Assembly: GCA_963734025.1 (NCBI GenBank)
Contig: CAVTFR010000005.1
Span: forward strand, 248,001 to 312,000
DNA length: 64,000 bases
Source: JACVRW01 sp963734025
GTDB lineage: Bacteria > Actinomycetota > Thermoleophilia > Solirubrobacterales > Thermoleophilaceae
Reading direction: 5' to 3'
Part shown: piece by piece, positions 17,055 to 25,332 of the stretch
Layout of the letters: every line of letters starts with the position of its first letter
Position numbering within the stretch: the first letter of the stretch is position 1
Program-made: the position numbers and the translations under genes
Notes under the pieces: generated by a model
Told to the model about the DNA's origin: nothing
Seen by the model: only the letters and a program-made list of their open reading frames with translations
Databases searched by the model: none

Positions 17055-17405
17055 TCAGAGGAGCGCCTCCAGGGCAGCGCCGGACAGCTCCGACTTCGGG
17101 ATGAAGCCGCGCACGTTCGTCCGCTCGCCGAGCGGCCCGAGGTCGTCGACGTCGCGGCTCGAGGTGAGCACGACCGCCGGCGCCGAGCCGTTGGCGGTGA
17201 TGCGCGCGGCGACCTCGAACCCGTCGATGTCGGGCAGCTGCACGTCCAGCAACACCATCTGCGGCCGCAGCTTCCCCACCACCTCGAGCGCCGTCCGGCC
17301 GTCCGGCGCCTCGCCGACGACCTCGAAGCCCTCAGCCTCGAGCAGCATCCGCGCACTCGCCCGGAAGCTCGGGTGGTCGTCGACAATGAGGACGGTGATC
17401 GCCAT
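17055..17405 (-). CDS. single-domain response regulator receiver
   Basis: A 116-residue stand-alone receiver: acidic pocket VDDH at 8-11, phosphorylatable Asp54 in VLLDVQLPDIDGFE, and conserved VVLTSS plus GFIPKSELS (Lys) near the C-terminus. No output domain. The ATG at 17405 gives the canonical MAITVLIVDD start; upstream codons are not typical. First gene of the operon with the histidine kinase and NarL regulator, so it may act as a second target or phosphate sink. Confidence 0.9.
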   Translation of the reverse strand: MAITVLIVDDHPSFRASARMLLEAEGFEVVGEAPDGRTALEVVGKLRPQMVLLDVQLPDIDGFEVAARITANGSAPAVVLTSSRDVDDLGPLGERTNVRGFIPKSELSGAALEALL

Positions 17406-17489
17406 CTCAGCGCGGATTGTGTACCCGGCCCGGCGTTTCGCCAATACGGATAGCCACACCTCCGGGCCCGCCTATCATCCGCCCTCCTC

Positions 17490-18176
17490 ATGGAGGGCGC
17501 CACAGAGCCGATAGCAGCGCCGCCGTCCGAGCTGCCGCCCGAGATCCGCGGCGAGCCGCCGCCACGCCGCGGCGGGCCGCTCGCCTTGATCCGCTTCCTG
17601 CGCCGCAAGGGCATGCTGAACGCCAAGTACGGGCGCCTGATCGCGCGACTCGGGTGGTGGAAGCTGCGTCTGCGCCGGCGCCTGCTGCTCGACGGTCTCG
17701 CCTTCATCGGCCCCGGCTGCTCTTTGGAGGTCGGCCCGCGCGCGACGCTCGAGCTCGGGCGCTGGTCCTGGGTCGGCCACGGCTGCAAGATCCGCTCCCA
17801 CGAGGGTGCGGTGTCGATCGGGGCGAAGACGGTGCTTGGCCAGGAGTGCACGATCTCGTCGTTTCAGCACGTCTCTATCGGTCGCGAGTGCGTGATCGCC
17901 GACCGCGTGATGCTGATCGACTTCGACCACGGGATGGTCGAGGTCGAGCGCCCGATCCGCCTGCAGGGGATCTACAAGCGCGACGTCCGCGTCGGCAACA
18001 ACGTCTGGATCGGCTACGGCGCCTGCGTCCTGCGCGGCGTGACGGTGGGCGACAACGCCGTGATCGGCACCAACGCCGTGGTGACCCGCGACGTCCCGGC
18101 CAACGCGGTCGTCGGCGGCGTGCCGGCGCGCGTGATCCGCATGCGCGAGGCGCCGCGGCGGATGCGCTACTCGTAA
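17490..18176 (+). CDS. left-handed beta-helix (hexapeptide) acyltransferase
   Basis: 228 residues of the LbH/WbbJ-like acetyltransferase family. Hexapeptide repeats run from FIGPGCSLEVGPRATLELG to VTVGDNAVIGTNAVVTRDVPANAVVGGVPARVIR. The DFDHGM motif near residue 148 supplies the probable catalytic His, as in maltose/sugar O-acetyltransferases. The likely acceptor is a sugar or glycan. A possible -10 (TATCAT, 17473-17478) lies 12 bases before the ATG, giving a very short leader. Confidence 0.88.
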   Translation: MEGATEPIAAPPSELPPEIRGEPPPRRGGPLALIRFLRRKGMLNAKYGRLIARLGWWKLRLRRRLLLDGLAFIGPGCSLEVGPRATLELGRWSWVGHGCKIRSHEGAVSIGAKTVLGQECTISSFQHVSIGRECVIADRVMLIDFDHGMVEVERPIRLQGIYKRDVRVGNNVWIGYGACVLRGVTVGDNAVIGTNAVVTRDVPANAVVGGVPARVIRMREAPRRMRYS

Positions 18177-18255
18177 CGCTCGCGTCGCGCACCCGTCGCC
18201 GAGTTGTCACCTGCGGGTGCTGAAGCGTGACGTGGTTGGCGACACGATCCACCCC

Positions 18256-19281
18256 ATGACCGGCGAGATCACGATTCCGGCAACTCTGGTGCCGCAATCG
18301 TGCTCTCGGTCGATCGACCGCGCCATCGCGCATCTCGCGGGCAGCCAGCACGGCGTCGTCGCGCTGCGGCAGCTCGTGGACATCGGTCTCGGCGCGCGGG
18401 CGGTGCGGGCCCGGGTCGCGGCGGGCCGGCTGCACCGGATCCACCGCGGCGTCTACTCCGTCGGCCACGCCTCGCTCGGCCCGCGCGCGGGTTGGATCGC
18501 TGGGGTTCTCGCTTGCGGGCCCGGCGCGGTCCTCTCGCATCGCTCGGCAGCAGCCCTTCATGACCTGCGTGCGAGCGCCTCCATGCGGGTGGAGGTGCTC
18601 GTCCCGCGCCGGAGGTCGAGCTCTCCGAGAGGAGTCGTCGTGCGCACCAGCTCGCGCCTGGCCGCCGCGGACGTGGTCGTGGTGGACGGCATCCGATGTA
18701 CGTCGGTCGCACGGACGCTGCTCGACCTGGCCGCTGTCCTGGATGACGACGCCGTCGAGCACGCCTGCGATCGTGCCGAGCAACTGCGGCTCTTCGACCT
18801 CCGAGCGATCGAGGAGGTGCTCGCCCGCAATCCGGGCGCTCGCGGGTCGGTGACGCTGCGACGCGTCGTCGCAAGGCTTCGTCCCGGAGGCCCGCGGACG
18901 CGCTCGGAGCTCGAGCGACGCTTCCTCGCGATCTGCCGAACTCACCGCCTTCCCCAGCCGGTCGTAAACGCCTGGATCGAGTTCGACGACGCCGGCGTCT
19001 CGCCCGACTTCCTATGGCGAAGCGAGCGTCTGGTCGTCGAGACCGACGGTGGCGAGACCCACGACACGAGGCATGCCTTCGAGGCCGACCGCCGCCGCGA
19101 TCAGCTGCTCGCGGCGGCCGGCTACACGACCCTTCGCTTCACCTGGCGGCAGGTCACAAGCGAGCCGGAGCGGGTCGCACGGACCGTCGCCGCCGTCCTC
19201 GAGCGTTCGGTTACCCCCACCTCCCTTAGGGGGGATTCCGCATTGGAACCAGGCTCGCCGAAGCGCACGATCTGCGCATGA
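18256..19281 (+). CDS. AbiEi-antitoxin-like / DUF559 nuclease-fold protein
   Basis: 341 residues from ATG 18256 (GTG 18217 is an alternative). The N-terminal part (LAGSQHGVVALRQLVDIGLGARAVRARVAAGRLHRIHRGVYSVG) matches the winged-helix domain of type IV antitoxin AbiEi; the C-terminal part (VSPDFLWRSERLVVETDGGETHDTRHAFEADRRRDQLLAAAGY) matches the DUF559/Vsr-like endonuclease fold, with Asp and Glu placed as in PD-(D/E)XK enzymes. No toxin gene is adjacent. Such proteins are common singletons in actinobacteria. Its stop overlaps the MMPL start by ATGA. Confidence 0.75.
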   Translation: MTGEITIPATLVPQSCSRSIDRAIAHLAGSQHGVVALRQLVDIGLGARAVRARVAAGRLHRIHRGVYSVGHASLGPRAGWIAGVLACGPGAVLSHRSAAALHDLRASASMRVEVLVPRRRSSSPRGVVVRTSSRLAAADVVVVDGIRCTSVARTLLDLAAVLDDDAVEHACDRAEQLRLFDLRAIEEVLARNPGARGSVTLRRVVARLRPGGPRTRSELERRFLAICRTHRLPQPVVNAWIEFDDAGVSPDFLWRSERLVVETDGGETHDTRHAFEADRRRDQLLAAAGYTTLRFTWRQVTSEPERVARTVAAVLERSVTPTSLRGDSALEPGSPKRTICA

Positions 19282-21524
19282 GCCGATCCAAGCCGAACAA
19301 TCTCGCGGCGCGCGCCGGAAGGTGGAGCGCCCATAACCGGAAGAAGGCCATCGTCGGGTGGCTTCTCTTCGTGATCTTGGCCGTCTTCATCGGCGGCTCC
19401 GTGGGCACCAAGACGCTCGACGACGTCGATGACAACGGCATCGGCGAGTCGGGCCGGGCTGACACCGCGGTCTCGCAGAACTTCCCGGACAAGGTCTCCG
19501 AGAGCGTGATGGTGCAGAACAAGAAGGCGTCAGTGAACGACCCCGGCTTCAAGGCCGTCGTCGCCGACGTGGAGGCCTCGCTGCGCGACCTCAAGGGCGT
19601 GCGGAACATCAGCAGCCCGTACGGGGAGGGCAACGGCGGCCAGCTCTCCGATGACCGCCACTCGGCGCTCATCACGTTCGAGCTGCCCGACAAGGACGGC
19701 CAGGCGGAGGACCTCGTCGAGGCTCCGCTCGCCACCGTCGCCAAGCTGGACAAGCAGCACGCCGGCTACAGCGTCGAGGAGTTCGGCGAGGCGAGCGCCG
19801 ACCGCGCGCTGTCAAAGGCGTTCTCGGATGACTTCCAGCGGGCCGAGATCACCTCTCTGCCGATCACGCTGATCATCCTCATCCTCGCTTTTGGTGCGCT
19901 GCTCGCCGCGTTCGTCCCCCTGCTCCTCGCCGTGACCGCCGTGGCGGCGGCCATCGGCTTGATCGGCCCGATCTCCCAGATCTGGCCGGTGGACGAGTCG
20001 ATCAACTCGGTCGTGCTGCTGATCGGCCTGGCCGTGGGCGTCGACTACGCCCTCTTCTACATCCGCCGTGAGCGCGAGGAGCGCGCACGCGGGCGTAGCG
20101 AGGAGGCGGCACTCGAGGCAGCGGCCGCGACCTCGGGACGCGCAGTGCTCGTGTCCGGTTTCACCGTGATCGCGGCGATGGCCGGCATGTACTTTGGCGG
20201 CGCTCCGACGTTCATCTCGTTCGCCACGGGCACGATCCTCGTGGTGGCGATCGCGGTACTGGGCTCGCTGACCGTGTTGCCCGCTGTGCTCTCGAAGCTC
20301 GGCGACCGCGTCAACAAGGGCCGGATCCCGTTCCTCAAGCCGGAGCGCCGCACCGGCGAGCCGCGCGTGTGGTCGTGGATCCTGAACCGCGTGCTCGCGC
20401 GCCCGCTGACTTCCGTGATCGCGGCGGCGGCCGTGCTGGTCGTGCTGGCGGTGCCGGTGCTGCACATCCACACGGCGGACTCGGGCGTCGACGGGCTGCC
20501 GCGCTCGCTCGAGGTCATGCAGACCTACGACCGGATGCAGGCCGCCTTCCCGGGTGAGCAGTTCACGGCGGACATCGTCGTCGAGGGCAAGAACCTCGAC
20601 AAGGCTCAGATCCAGGGCTACGCCCAGGAGCTGCGCCAGCTCGCGGCCAACTCGAACGAGTTCCACGAGCCGGTGACCGTCGACACGAGCCCCAACGGCA
20701 ACGTCGCCGTGTTCGAGGTTCCGGTGGCCGGCACTGGCACCGACGAGACCTCGATGGACGCGGTCACAACGCTCCGCGAGGACGTCGTGCCGGACGTGTT
20801 CGGGAACGTCCAGGGCGGCGAGCTCGTCGGCGTGACCGGATTCACCGCCGGGTCGATGGACTTCAACGACCTGATGGCGGAGCGCATCTGGTACGTGTTT
20901 GCGTTCGTCTTCGCGATGGCGTTCCTGCTGCTGCTGGTGACGTTCCGGTCGATCGTCATCCCGATCAAGGCGATCGTCCTGAACATCATGTCGGTGGCTG
21001 CCGCGCTCGGAGTCGTGACCTGGGTCTTCCAGGACGGACATCTGGAGGACTTCCTCAACTTCGACTCCACCGGCGCGATCACGGCCTGGTTCCCGCTGAT
21101 GCTGTTCGTGATCCTGTTCGGCCTCTCGATGGACTACCACGTGTTCATCCTGAGCCGGATCAAGGAGGCGTTCGATCGGGGCGAGAGCACTGACGAGGCC
21201 GTCGCGCACGGCATCAAGTCGACGGCCGGGGTGGTGACCGCGGCGGCGCTCGTGATGGTCGGCGTGTTCTCCATCTTCGCCACGCTGTCGTTCATCGACA
21301 TGAAGCAGTTCGGCGTGGGCCTGGCCGTGGCGGTCTTGCTCGACGCCACGCTCGTCCGCGGCGTCCTGCTGCCGGCGACGATGAAGCTGCTCGGCGACTG
21401 GAACTGGTACCTGCCGAAGTGGCTCGAGTGGCTGCCCAAGGGCCCCGCGCTCGAGGGCTCCGCCGAGCCGGTCGAGGAGCGGCGCGTCCAGCCCCGCCAC
21501 GACCCGCAGCCTGCCGAGGCGTAG
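19278..21524 (+). CDS. MMPL/RND-family transporter
   Basis: 748 residues with twelve predicted helices in the MMPL arrangement: a first helix (KKAIVGWLLFVILAVFIGG), a large periplasmic loop, five helices containing LAVGVDYALFYIRREREE, then a second set with FGLSMDYHVFILSRIKEAF and a final VGLAVAVLLDATLVRGVLLPA. The paired GxxxDY motifs carry the proton-relay Asp-Tyr residues. Family members export lipids or drugs in actinobacteria. ATG 19278 overlaps the preceding stop; a strong hairpin terminator follows. Confidence 0.93.
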   Translation: MSRSKPNNLAARAGRWSAHNRKKAIVGWLLFVILAVFIGGSVGTKTLDDVDDNGIGESGRADTAVSQNFPDKVSESVMVQNKKASVNDPGFKAVVADVEASLRDLKGVRNISSPYGEGNGGQLSDDRHSALITFELPDKDGQAEDLVEAPLATVAKLDKQHAGYSVEEFGEASADRALSKAFSDDFQRAEITSLPITLIILILAFGALLAAFVPLLLAVTAVAAAIGLIGPISQIWPVDESINSVVLLIGLAVGVDYALFYIRREREERARGRSEEAALEAAAATSGRAVLVSGFTVIAAMAGMYFGGAPTFISFATGTILVVAIAVLGSLTVLPAVLSKLGDRVNKGRIPFLKPERRTGEPRVWSWILNRVLARPLTSVIAAAAVLVVLAVPVLHIHTADSGVDGLPRSLEVMQTYDRMQAAFPGEQFTADIVVEGKNLDKAQIQGYAQELRQLAANSNEFHEPVTVDTSPNGNVAVFEVPVAGTGTDETSMDAVTTLREDVVPDVFGNVQGGELVGVTGFTAGSMDFNDLMAERIWYVFAFVFAMAFLLLLVTFRSIVIPIKAIVLNIMSVAAALGVVTWVFQDGHLEDFLNFDSTGAITAWFPLMLFVILFGLSMDYHVFILSRIKEAFDRGESTDEAVAHGIKSTAGVVTAAALVMVGVFSIFATLSFIDMKQFGVGLAVAVLLDATLVRGVLLPATMKLLGDWNWYLPKWLEWLPKGPALEGSAEPVEERRVQPRHDPQPAEA

Positions 21525-21549
21525 GCCGCAGAGACAAACCCCGCACGAC

Positions 21550-21585
21550 CCGCGGCGCCCGCCATCCGGCGGGCGCCGCGGCTTT
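21550..21585 (+). terminator. intrinsic terminator after MMPL gene
   Basis: A perfect 14-bp inverted repeat, 21550-21563 and 21568-21581, with a 4-base loop (ATCC) and a short CTTT tail, 25 bases past the MMPL stop. The T tract is short, as usual at this base composition. Confidence 0.75.
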
Positions 21586-21639
21586 CCGGGCGCCCGCCGC
21601 GCCGCGGCCCCCTTGCTCCGCGTCCCACGTTGAGGTAGG

Positions 21640-23190
21640 TTGCTCGTGTTGTTGACTTTGTGGTCAGTCGCACAAGGAGCAGGTAGGCCGCGCCGGGGGG
21701 CGCGAACACTGCCCGCCCTGCTGGCCACATTGGCACTGGCGGGACTCGCACCCCTGCTGGGCGGCGCGGCCGCTGAGGCCGCGCCGCCGGCAGCGGCTGC
21801 CCAGACGGAGCGCCCGCTCACCGTCATGACCTTCAACATCTGGTACGGCGGCGTGCAGGTCGACTTCGACCAGGTGGCGCGCGCGGTGCGCAGGACGGGC
21901 GCCGACATCGTCGGCGTCCAAGAGCCGGAGGGCAATCTGCGCAGGCTCGCGACCGCGGCGGGCATGCCGTACGTCGACGACAGCCTGCACCTGATCTCGC
22001 GCTACCCGCTCTTCGCCGTAGGCAACGGCGCGGAGCGGTTCGCGTACGCGGCGCTCGGCCTCGACCAGGTCGTGGCGGTCGGGAACGTCCACCTCACCTG
22101 CTGTCCGTACGGGCCAGAGGAGGCAGCGGCAGGCAAGGGGCCGCGGCGGGTGCTCGCCCTCGAACGCTCGCTCCGCCTGCCGGAAATCCGCCCCTACGTG
22201 CGCACGCTGCGGCCGCTCGCGGGGCGCGGGACACCGAGCTTCATCACCGGTGACTTCAACTCGCCCTCGCACCTCGACTGGACCGAGGCGGTCGCCCTGG
22301 CGCGGCCGGAGCGCGTCCCGTTCGCGCTCGACTGGCCGGTGTCGCGGGCGCTCGCGCGGGCGGGCTTCCGCGACTCCTACCGGGAGGCGCACCCGGACCC
22401 GGTCACGACCCCCGGCTACACCTGGACGCCCGGGACCCCGGCGCCGCGCATCCGGAAACAGGAGACGCTCGACCGCATCGACTGGGTGATCGCGGGCGGC
22501 CCGGCGCGCACGCTCGCGAGCCGGCTCGTCGGAGAGGCGGGCGGGCCGGACGTCGAGGTCGGACTCGACCCCTACGGGTCGGACCACCGCGCGGTCGCCT
22601 CTACCTTCGCCGTCACGCCCGGGCGGGCGCCGGCGCTCGTGAGCGCCGAGCCGCGCGTCGTTACGCGCGGCGAGCGCGTCAGCGTCCGCTACACGCGCAC
22701 GAGTGGCGGGGCGGGCAGGAAGATCGCGATCCTGCGCGGCAAGAAGGCGCTCATGTCGATCCCGATCTACGACGCCTCCGACCACCTCGCGTCCTACTTC
22801 GGCACGCGCACGCTGCGCCCGGGCGCCTATCGCGCGGCGCTCCTGAACGGTGACGGCAGCGTCGCCGCGGGCTACCGCTTCTGGATCGAGGCTCCCGGCA
22901 CGCGCCCGAGCATCCACACCTCGCAGGCGAGCTACGGCCGCGGCGACGCGATCCGGCTGCGCTTCGGCGGCGCTCCCGCCAACAAGCTGGACTGGGTCGG
23001 CGTCTACCCCGCGGGCGAGGACGATCTCTACAACTACTTCGGTTTCAAGTACACGGGCGCGCGCCCGGCCGGCCGCGTGAGCTTCACCAAGGCCGACCTC
23101 GGGACGCTTTCCCCCGGCCGCTACCGTGCCACACTCATGCTCGACGACGGCTACAGCGTGCTCGCCGAGACGAGCTTCCGGGTCCGCTAG
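21640..23190 (+). CDS. secreted endonuclease/exonuclease/phosphatase (EEP) family phosphodiesterase
   Basis: 516 residues. A basic N-region and hydrophobic stretch (RTLPALLATLALAGLAPLLGGAAAEA) form a signal peptide. The DNase-I/EEP fold follows: MTFNIWYGG, GADIVGVQEPEG (metal Glu), FITGDFNSPSHLDW and YGSDHRAVASTF (catalytic Asp-His). After about residue 330 come two beta-sandwich repeats, the second with LDWVGVYPAGEDDLYNYFGFKYTG. Substrates of this family include phospholipids, sphingomyelin and nucleic acid. Start is unclear: TTG 21640, 21652 or 21658 all precede the signal peptide. caiD follows by 3 bases. The regulon motif overlaps the start. Confidence 0.85.
   Translation: MLVLLTLWSVAQGAGRPRRGARTLPALLATLALAGLAPLLGGAAAEAAPPAAAAQTERPLTVMTFNIWYGGVQVDFDQVARAVRRTGADIVGVQEPEGNLRRLATAAGMPYVDDSLHLISRYPLFAVGNGAERFAYAALGLDQVVAVGNVHLTCCPYGPEEAAAGKGPRRVLALERSLRLPEIRPYVRTLRPLAGRGTPSFITGDFNSPSHLDWTEAVALARPERVPFALDWPVSRALARAGFRDSYREAHPDPVTTPGYTWTPGTPAPRIRKQETLDRIDWVIAGGPARTLASRLVGEAGGPDVEVGLDPYGSDHRAVASTFAVTPGRAPALVSAEPRVVTRGERVSVRYTRTSGGAGRKIAILRGKKALMSIPIYDASDHLASYFGTRTLRPGAYRAALLNGDGSVAAGYRFWIEAPGTRPSIHTSQASYGRGDAIRLRFGGAPANKLDWVGVYPAGEDDLYNYFGFKYTGARPAGRVSFTKADLGTLSPGRYRATLMLDDGYSVLAETSFRVR
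21652..21672 (+). promoter_or_regulatory. putative operator, motif copy 1 (at EEP-caiD)
   Basis: First of three copies of TGACTTTGTRRTCAGTCGCA (here R R = GG), with inverted arms GACT and AGTC. It overlaps the first codons of the EEP gene as called. The upstream TTGACT could be a -35, but no good -10 lies 17-18 bases on, so here it looks like an operator rather than a full promoter. Confidence 0.6.
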
Positions 23191-23193
23191 GCG

Positions 23194-23967
23194 ATGGCCG
23201 CCGTCCGGACCGACGTGCGCGGCGGCGTCCTCGAGATCGTGCTCGACCGCCCGAAGGCGAACGCGATCGACCGAGCCACAAGCATCGAGCTCTACGAGGC
23301 GTTCTCCAGGCTGCGCGACGACGACGAGCTGCGCGTGGCGATCCTCACCGGCGCGGGTGAGCGCTTCTTCTCCGCGGGCTGGGACCTGAAGGCGGCGGCG
23401 GCCGGCGATGAGGACACCTCGAGCGACTTCGGCCCGGGCGGCTTCGCCGGCCTCACCGAGATGTTCGATCTCGACAAGCCTGTGATCGCGGCGGTCAACG
23501 GGCTCGCCGCCGGCGGCGGCTTCGAGCTGGTGCTCGCCTGCGACCTGATCGTCGCGGCCGACCACGCCGAGCTGTTCCTGCCCGAACTGAGCCTCGGCAT
23601 CGTCCCGGACGCCGGTGGCGCACAGCGACTGCCGCGCCGGCTCCCCTGGTTCCTCGCCATGGAGCTGCTCCTGACGAGCAGGCGCCTCGGCGCGGCGGAG
23701 GCCGAGCGGCGCGGCCTCGTCTGCTCGGTCGTGGCGGCGGCGGAGCTGATGGACGAGGCGCGCCGGATCGCCGGGCACATCGCGGCCTGCCCGCCGCTCG
23801 CCGTCCAGGCGACGAAGGAGATCGCACGCCGGGGTGAGGGGCTGTCCGTCGAGGAGACGTTCGCGGCGATGGCCGCCGGCAGCCTTCCCGCCTACTCGCG
23901 CGCGATGGCGGCGCCCGAGTTCCTCGAGGGCGCGAAGGCGTTCGCGGAGGGCCGCGGCTCCGAGTAG
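23194..23967 (+). CDS. caiD: carnitinyl-CoA dehydratase-like enoyl-CoA hydratase (CaiD-like)
   Basis: 257-residue crotonase-fold enzyme. From memory of E. coli CaiD, long blocks are nearly identical: LDRPKANAID, TGAGERFFSAGWDLKAAA (oxyanion hole) and DFGPGGFAGLTEMFDLDKP, then ELSLGIVPDAGG with the active-site Glu. CaiD hydrates crotonobetainyl-CoA to carnitinyl-CoA, so a quaternary-amine CoA thioester is the likely substrate, although other crotonase substrates remain possible. It lies 3 bases after the EEP gene and overlaps the convergent amine oxidase gene by 76 bases. Confidence 0.85.
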   Translation: MAAVRTDVRGGVLEIVLDRPKANAIDRATSIELYEAFSRLRDDDELRVAILTGAGERFFSAGWDLKAAAAGDEDTSSDFGPGGFAGLTEMFDLDKPVIAAVNGLAAGGGFELVLACDLIVAADHAELFLPELSLGIVPDAGGAQRLPRRLPWFLAMELLLTSRRLGAAEAERRGLVCSVVAAAELMDEARRIAGHIAACPPLAVQATKEIARRGEGLSVEETFAAMAAGSLPAYSRAMAAPEFLEGAKAFAEGRGSE

Positions 23968-25271
23968 TCGCGCGGGCCGCGGCCCAGCGCCTGCGAGGCC
24001 GCGTCGCGCCCGCTGCGCACTGCGCCCTCCATGTAGCCCGCCACCCACTGGTCCGACCCGCAGACGTAGAACGGCTGCTCGTGCGTGCCGTGCAGCGGCC
24101 CGACCGCCATCACGTCGCCCGGGCGCCAGGCTGTGACGTAGCCCTGCGTGAAGGGGTCGACCCCCCACGCGCGCGTGCCGTACAGGATCGGCTCGCGCGC
24201 CTCATCGCCCATCAGGCCCGCCAGCATGTCGAGGAAGTCTCGCCGCCGCTGCGGCTCGGGCGTGGCGAGGAAGGGGCCGAGCCGGTCGGGGGGCGTGAGC
24301 GACGAGAGGACGCCGTCGCGCTGGATCCAGACCGAGCTCCAGATCCCGTCGGAAGTGGCGCCGCTCACGTCCCAGAACGAGCTCGGGTAGGCCACGACTG
24401 TCTTGGCGGCGAGCGCGCTGCGCTGGCGGTGGAGCGAATCGAGCCGCGCCTCCGACACGCCGGTAACCATCACGTCCCGCAGCGGGCCGACCGGCAGGGC
24501 ACAAACGACCGCTTCGGCCTCGATGCGGTCGCCGTCTCGCAGGAAGGCCGTACAGCGGGCCGAGGTCACGCCGAGCGCCACGACGACGCTTTCGAACCGG
24601 ATGCGCCCGCGGAGCCCTTCAGCCATCCGCAGGGCCACCGTGGCCGAGCCCTCCGCCACGCGCAGGTGCTCCCAGCGGCGCTCGTCGTAGAACCCGCGGG
24701 CGCCGGCCACGGCCTCCTTGCGGAGCTGGGCCAGCAGCGAAGTGCGCTCTATCGAGTCGATCGAGAGCGAGAGCTGCATGTGGTCGAGGTAGCGGATCAC
24801 CCCGGGGCGGGCGTGTTGGGAACGCAGCCAGGCGCCCATGCTGAGACGGTCGAGTCGCTCGGCCTCCGGGTGGCTCCACGGGTCGGCCGGGTCCACGCTC
24901 GCGGTGAGCCGCGCGAACCCCGACTCGACGCGAGCCAGGTCGGTGCTGTCTGCATCGTCCATCCAGGGCGCGCGCTCGCCGACCGAGACGCCCTCGGCGA
25001 CGCCCCAGGCGGGCGGCAGCTCGATGGCGGTGTAGCTCGGCTCCAGCGTCAACCCCAGCTCATTGACCAGCTCGAGGTACGCGTGCATCCAATCCGCGAC
25101 CACCTCGCCGCCCCACTGGACCGGCCGCCCGTCCGCCAGCAGCTCCTGCTCGACGCGGCCGCCGGGGCGCTCGCGCGCCTCCAGCACGACGACGTCGGCG
25201 CCGGCCGCGGCCAGGTCGCGCGCGGCCGACAGGCCGGCGAGTCCGGCGCCCAGCACCATCGCGTCATGCAC
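23892..25271 (-). CDS. flavin-dependent amine oxidase
   Basis: 459 residues of the FAD amine-oxidase family. The dinucleotide motif is VLGAGLAGLSAARDLAAAGADVVVLEARERPGGRV (residues 6-40), and the C-terminal FAD-binding stretch is FYVCGSDQWVAGYMEGAVRSGRDAA. GTG 25271 is favoured because a -10-like TAGACT (25278-25283, minus strand) would place transcription start right at it; ATG 25259 is the alternative. Oxidises an amine to the imine/aldehyde with H2O2 release. Divergent from the aminotransferase across motif copy 2. Confidence 0.88.
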   Translation of the reverse strand: MHDAMVLGAGLAGLSAARDLAAAGADVVVLEARERPGGRVEQELLADGRPVQWGGEVVADWMHAYLELVNELGLTLEPSYTAIELPPAWGVAEGVSVGERAPWMDDADSTDLARVESGFARLTASVDPADPWSHPEAERLDRLSMGAWLRSQHARPGVIRYLDHMQLSLSIDSIERTSLLAQLRKEAVAGARGFYDERRWEHLRVAEGSATVALRMAEGLRGRIRFESVVVALGVTSARCTAFLRDGDRIEAEAVVCALPVGPLRDVMVTGVSEARLDSLHRQRSALAAKTVVAYPSSFWDVSGATSDGIWSSVWIQRDGVLSSLTPPDRLGPFLATPEPQRRRDFLDMLAGLMGDEAREPILYGTRAWGVDPFTQGYVTAWRPGDVMAVGPLHGTHEQPFYVCGSDQWVAGYMEGAVRSGRDAASQALGRGPRDYSEPRPSANAFAPSRNSGAAIARE

Positions 25272-25293
25272 GCGGCCAGTCTAGCCCGCATTT

Positions 25294-25323
25294 TTGACTT
25301 TGTAGTCAGTCGCACGATATGAT
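25294..25323 (+). promoter_or_regulatory. motif copy 2 inside a divergent promoter
   Basis: TTGACT (25294-25299) and TATGAT (25318-25323) form a near-consensus promoter with 18-base spacing. The shared motif (R R = AG; TGACT-TTGT-AGTCA is a perfect short palindrome here) fills the spacer. Predicted transcription start is about 25330, against an ATG at 25333, so the aminotransferase mRNA would be leaderless or nearly so. A -10-like TAGACT for the opposite gene lies at 25278-25283. Confidence 0.7.
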
Positions 25324-25332
25324 CGCTCGCGC

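Noticed and set aside
23892..23967. Overlap of caiD and amine oxidase ends as a sign of a misassembly
   Set aside because: Both frames are intact to their stops and the tail-to-tail overlap of 76 bases is plausible; similar 3' overlaps occur elsewhere in the window.
19812..24168. Very long minus-strand open frames (717 and 834 codons) across the MMPL, EEP and CaiD genes
   Set aside because: Arg/His/Ala-rich composition and no domain; the plus-strand genes have clear family motifs.
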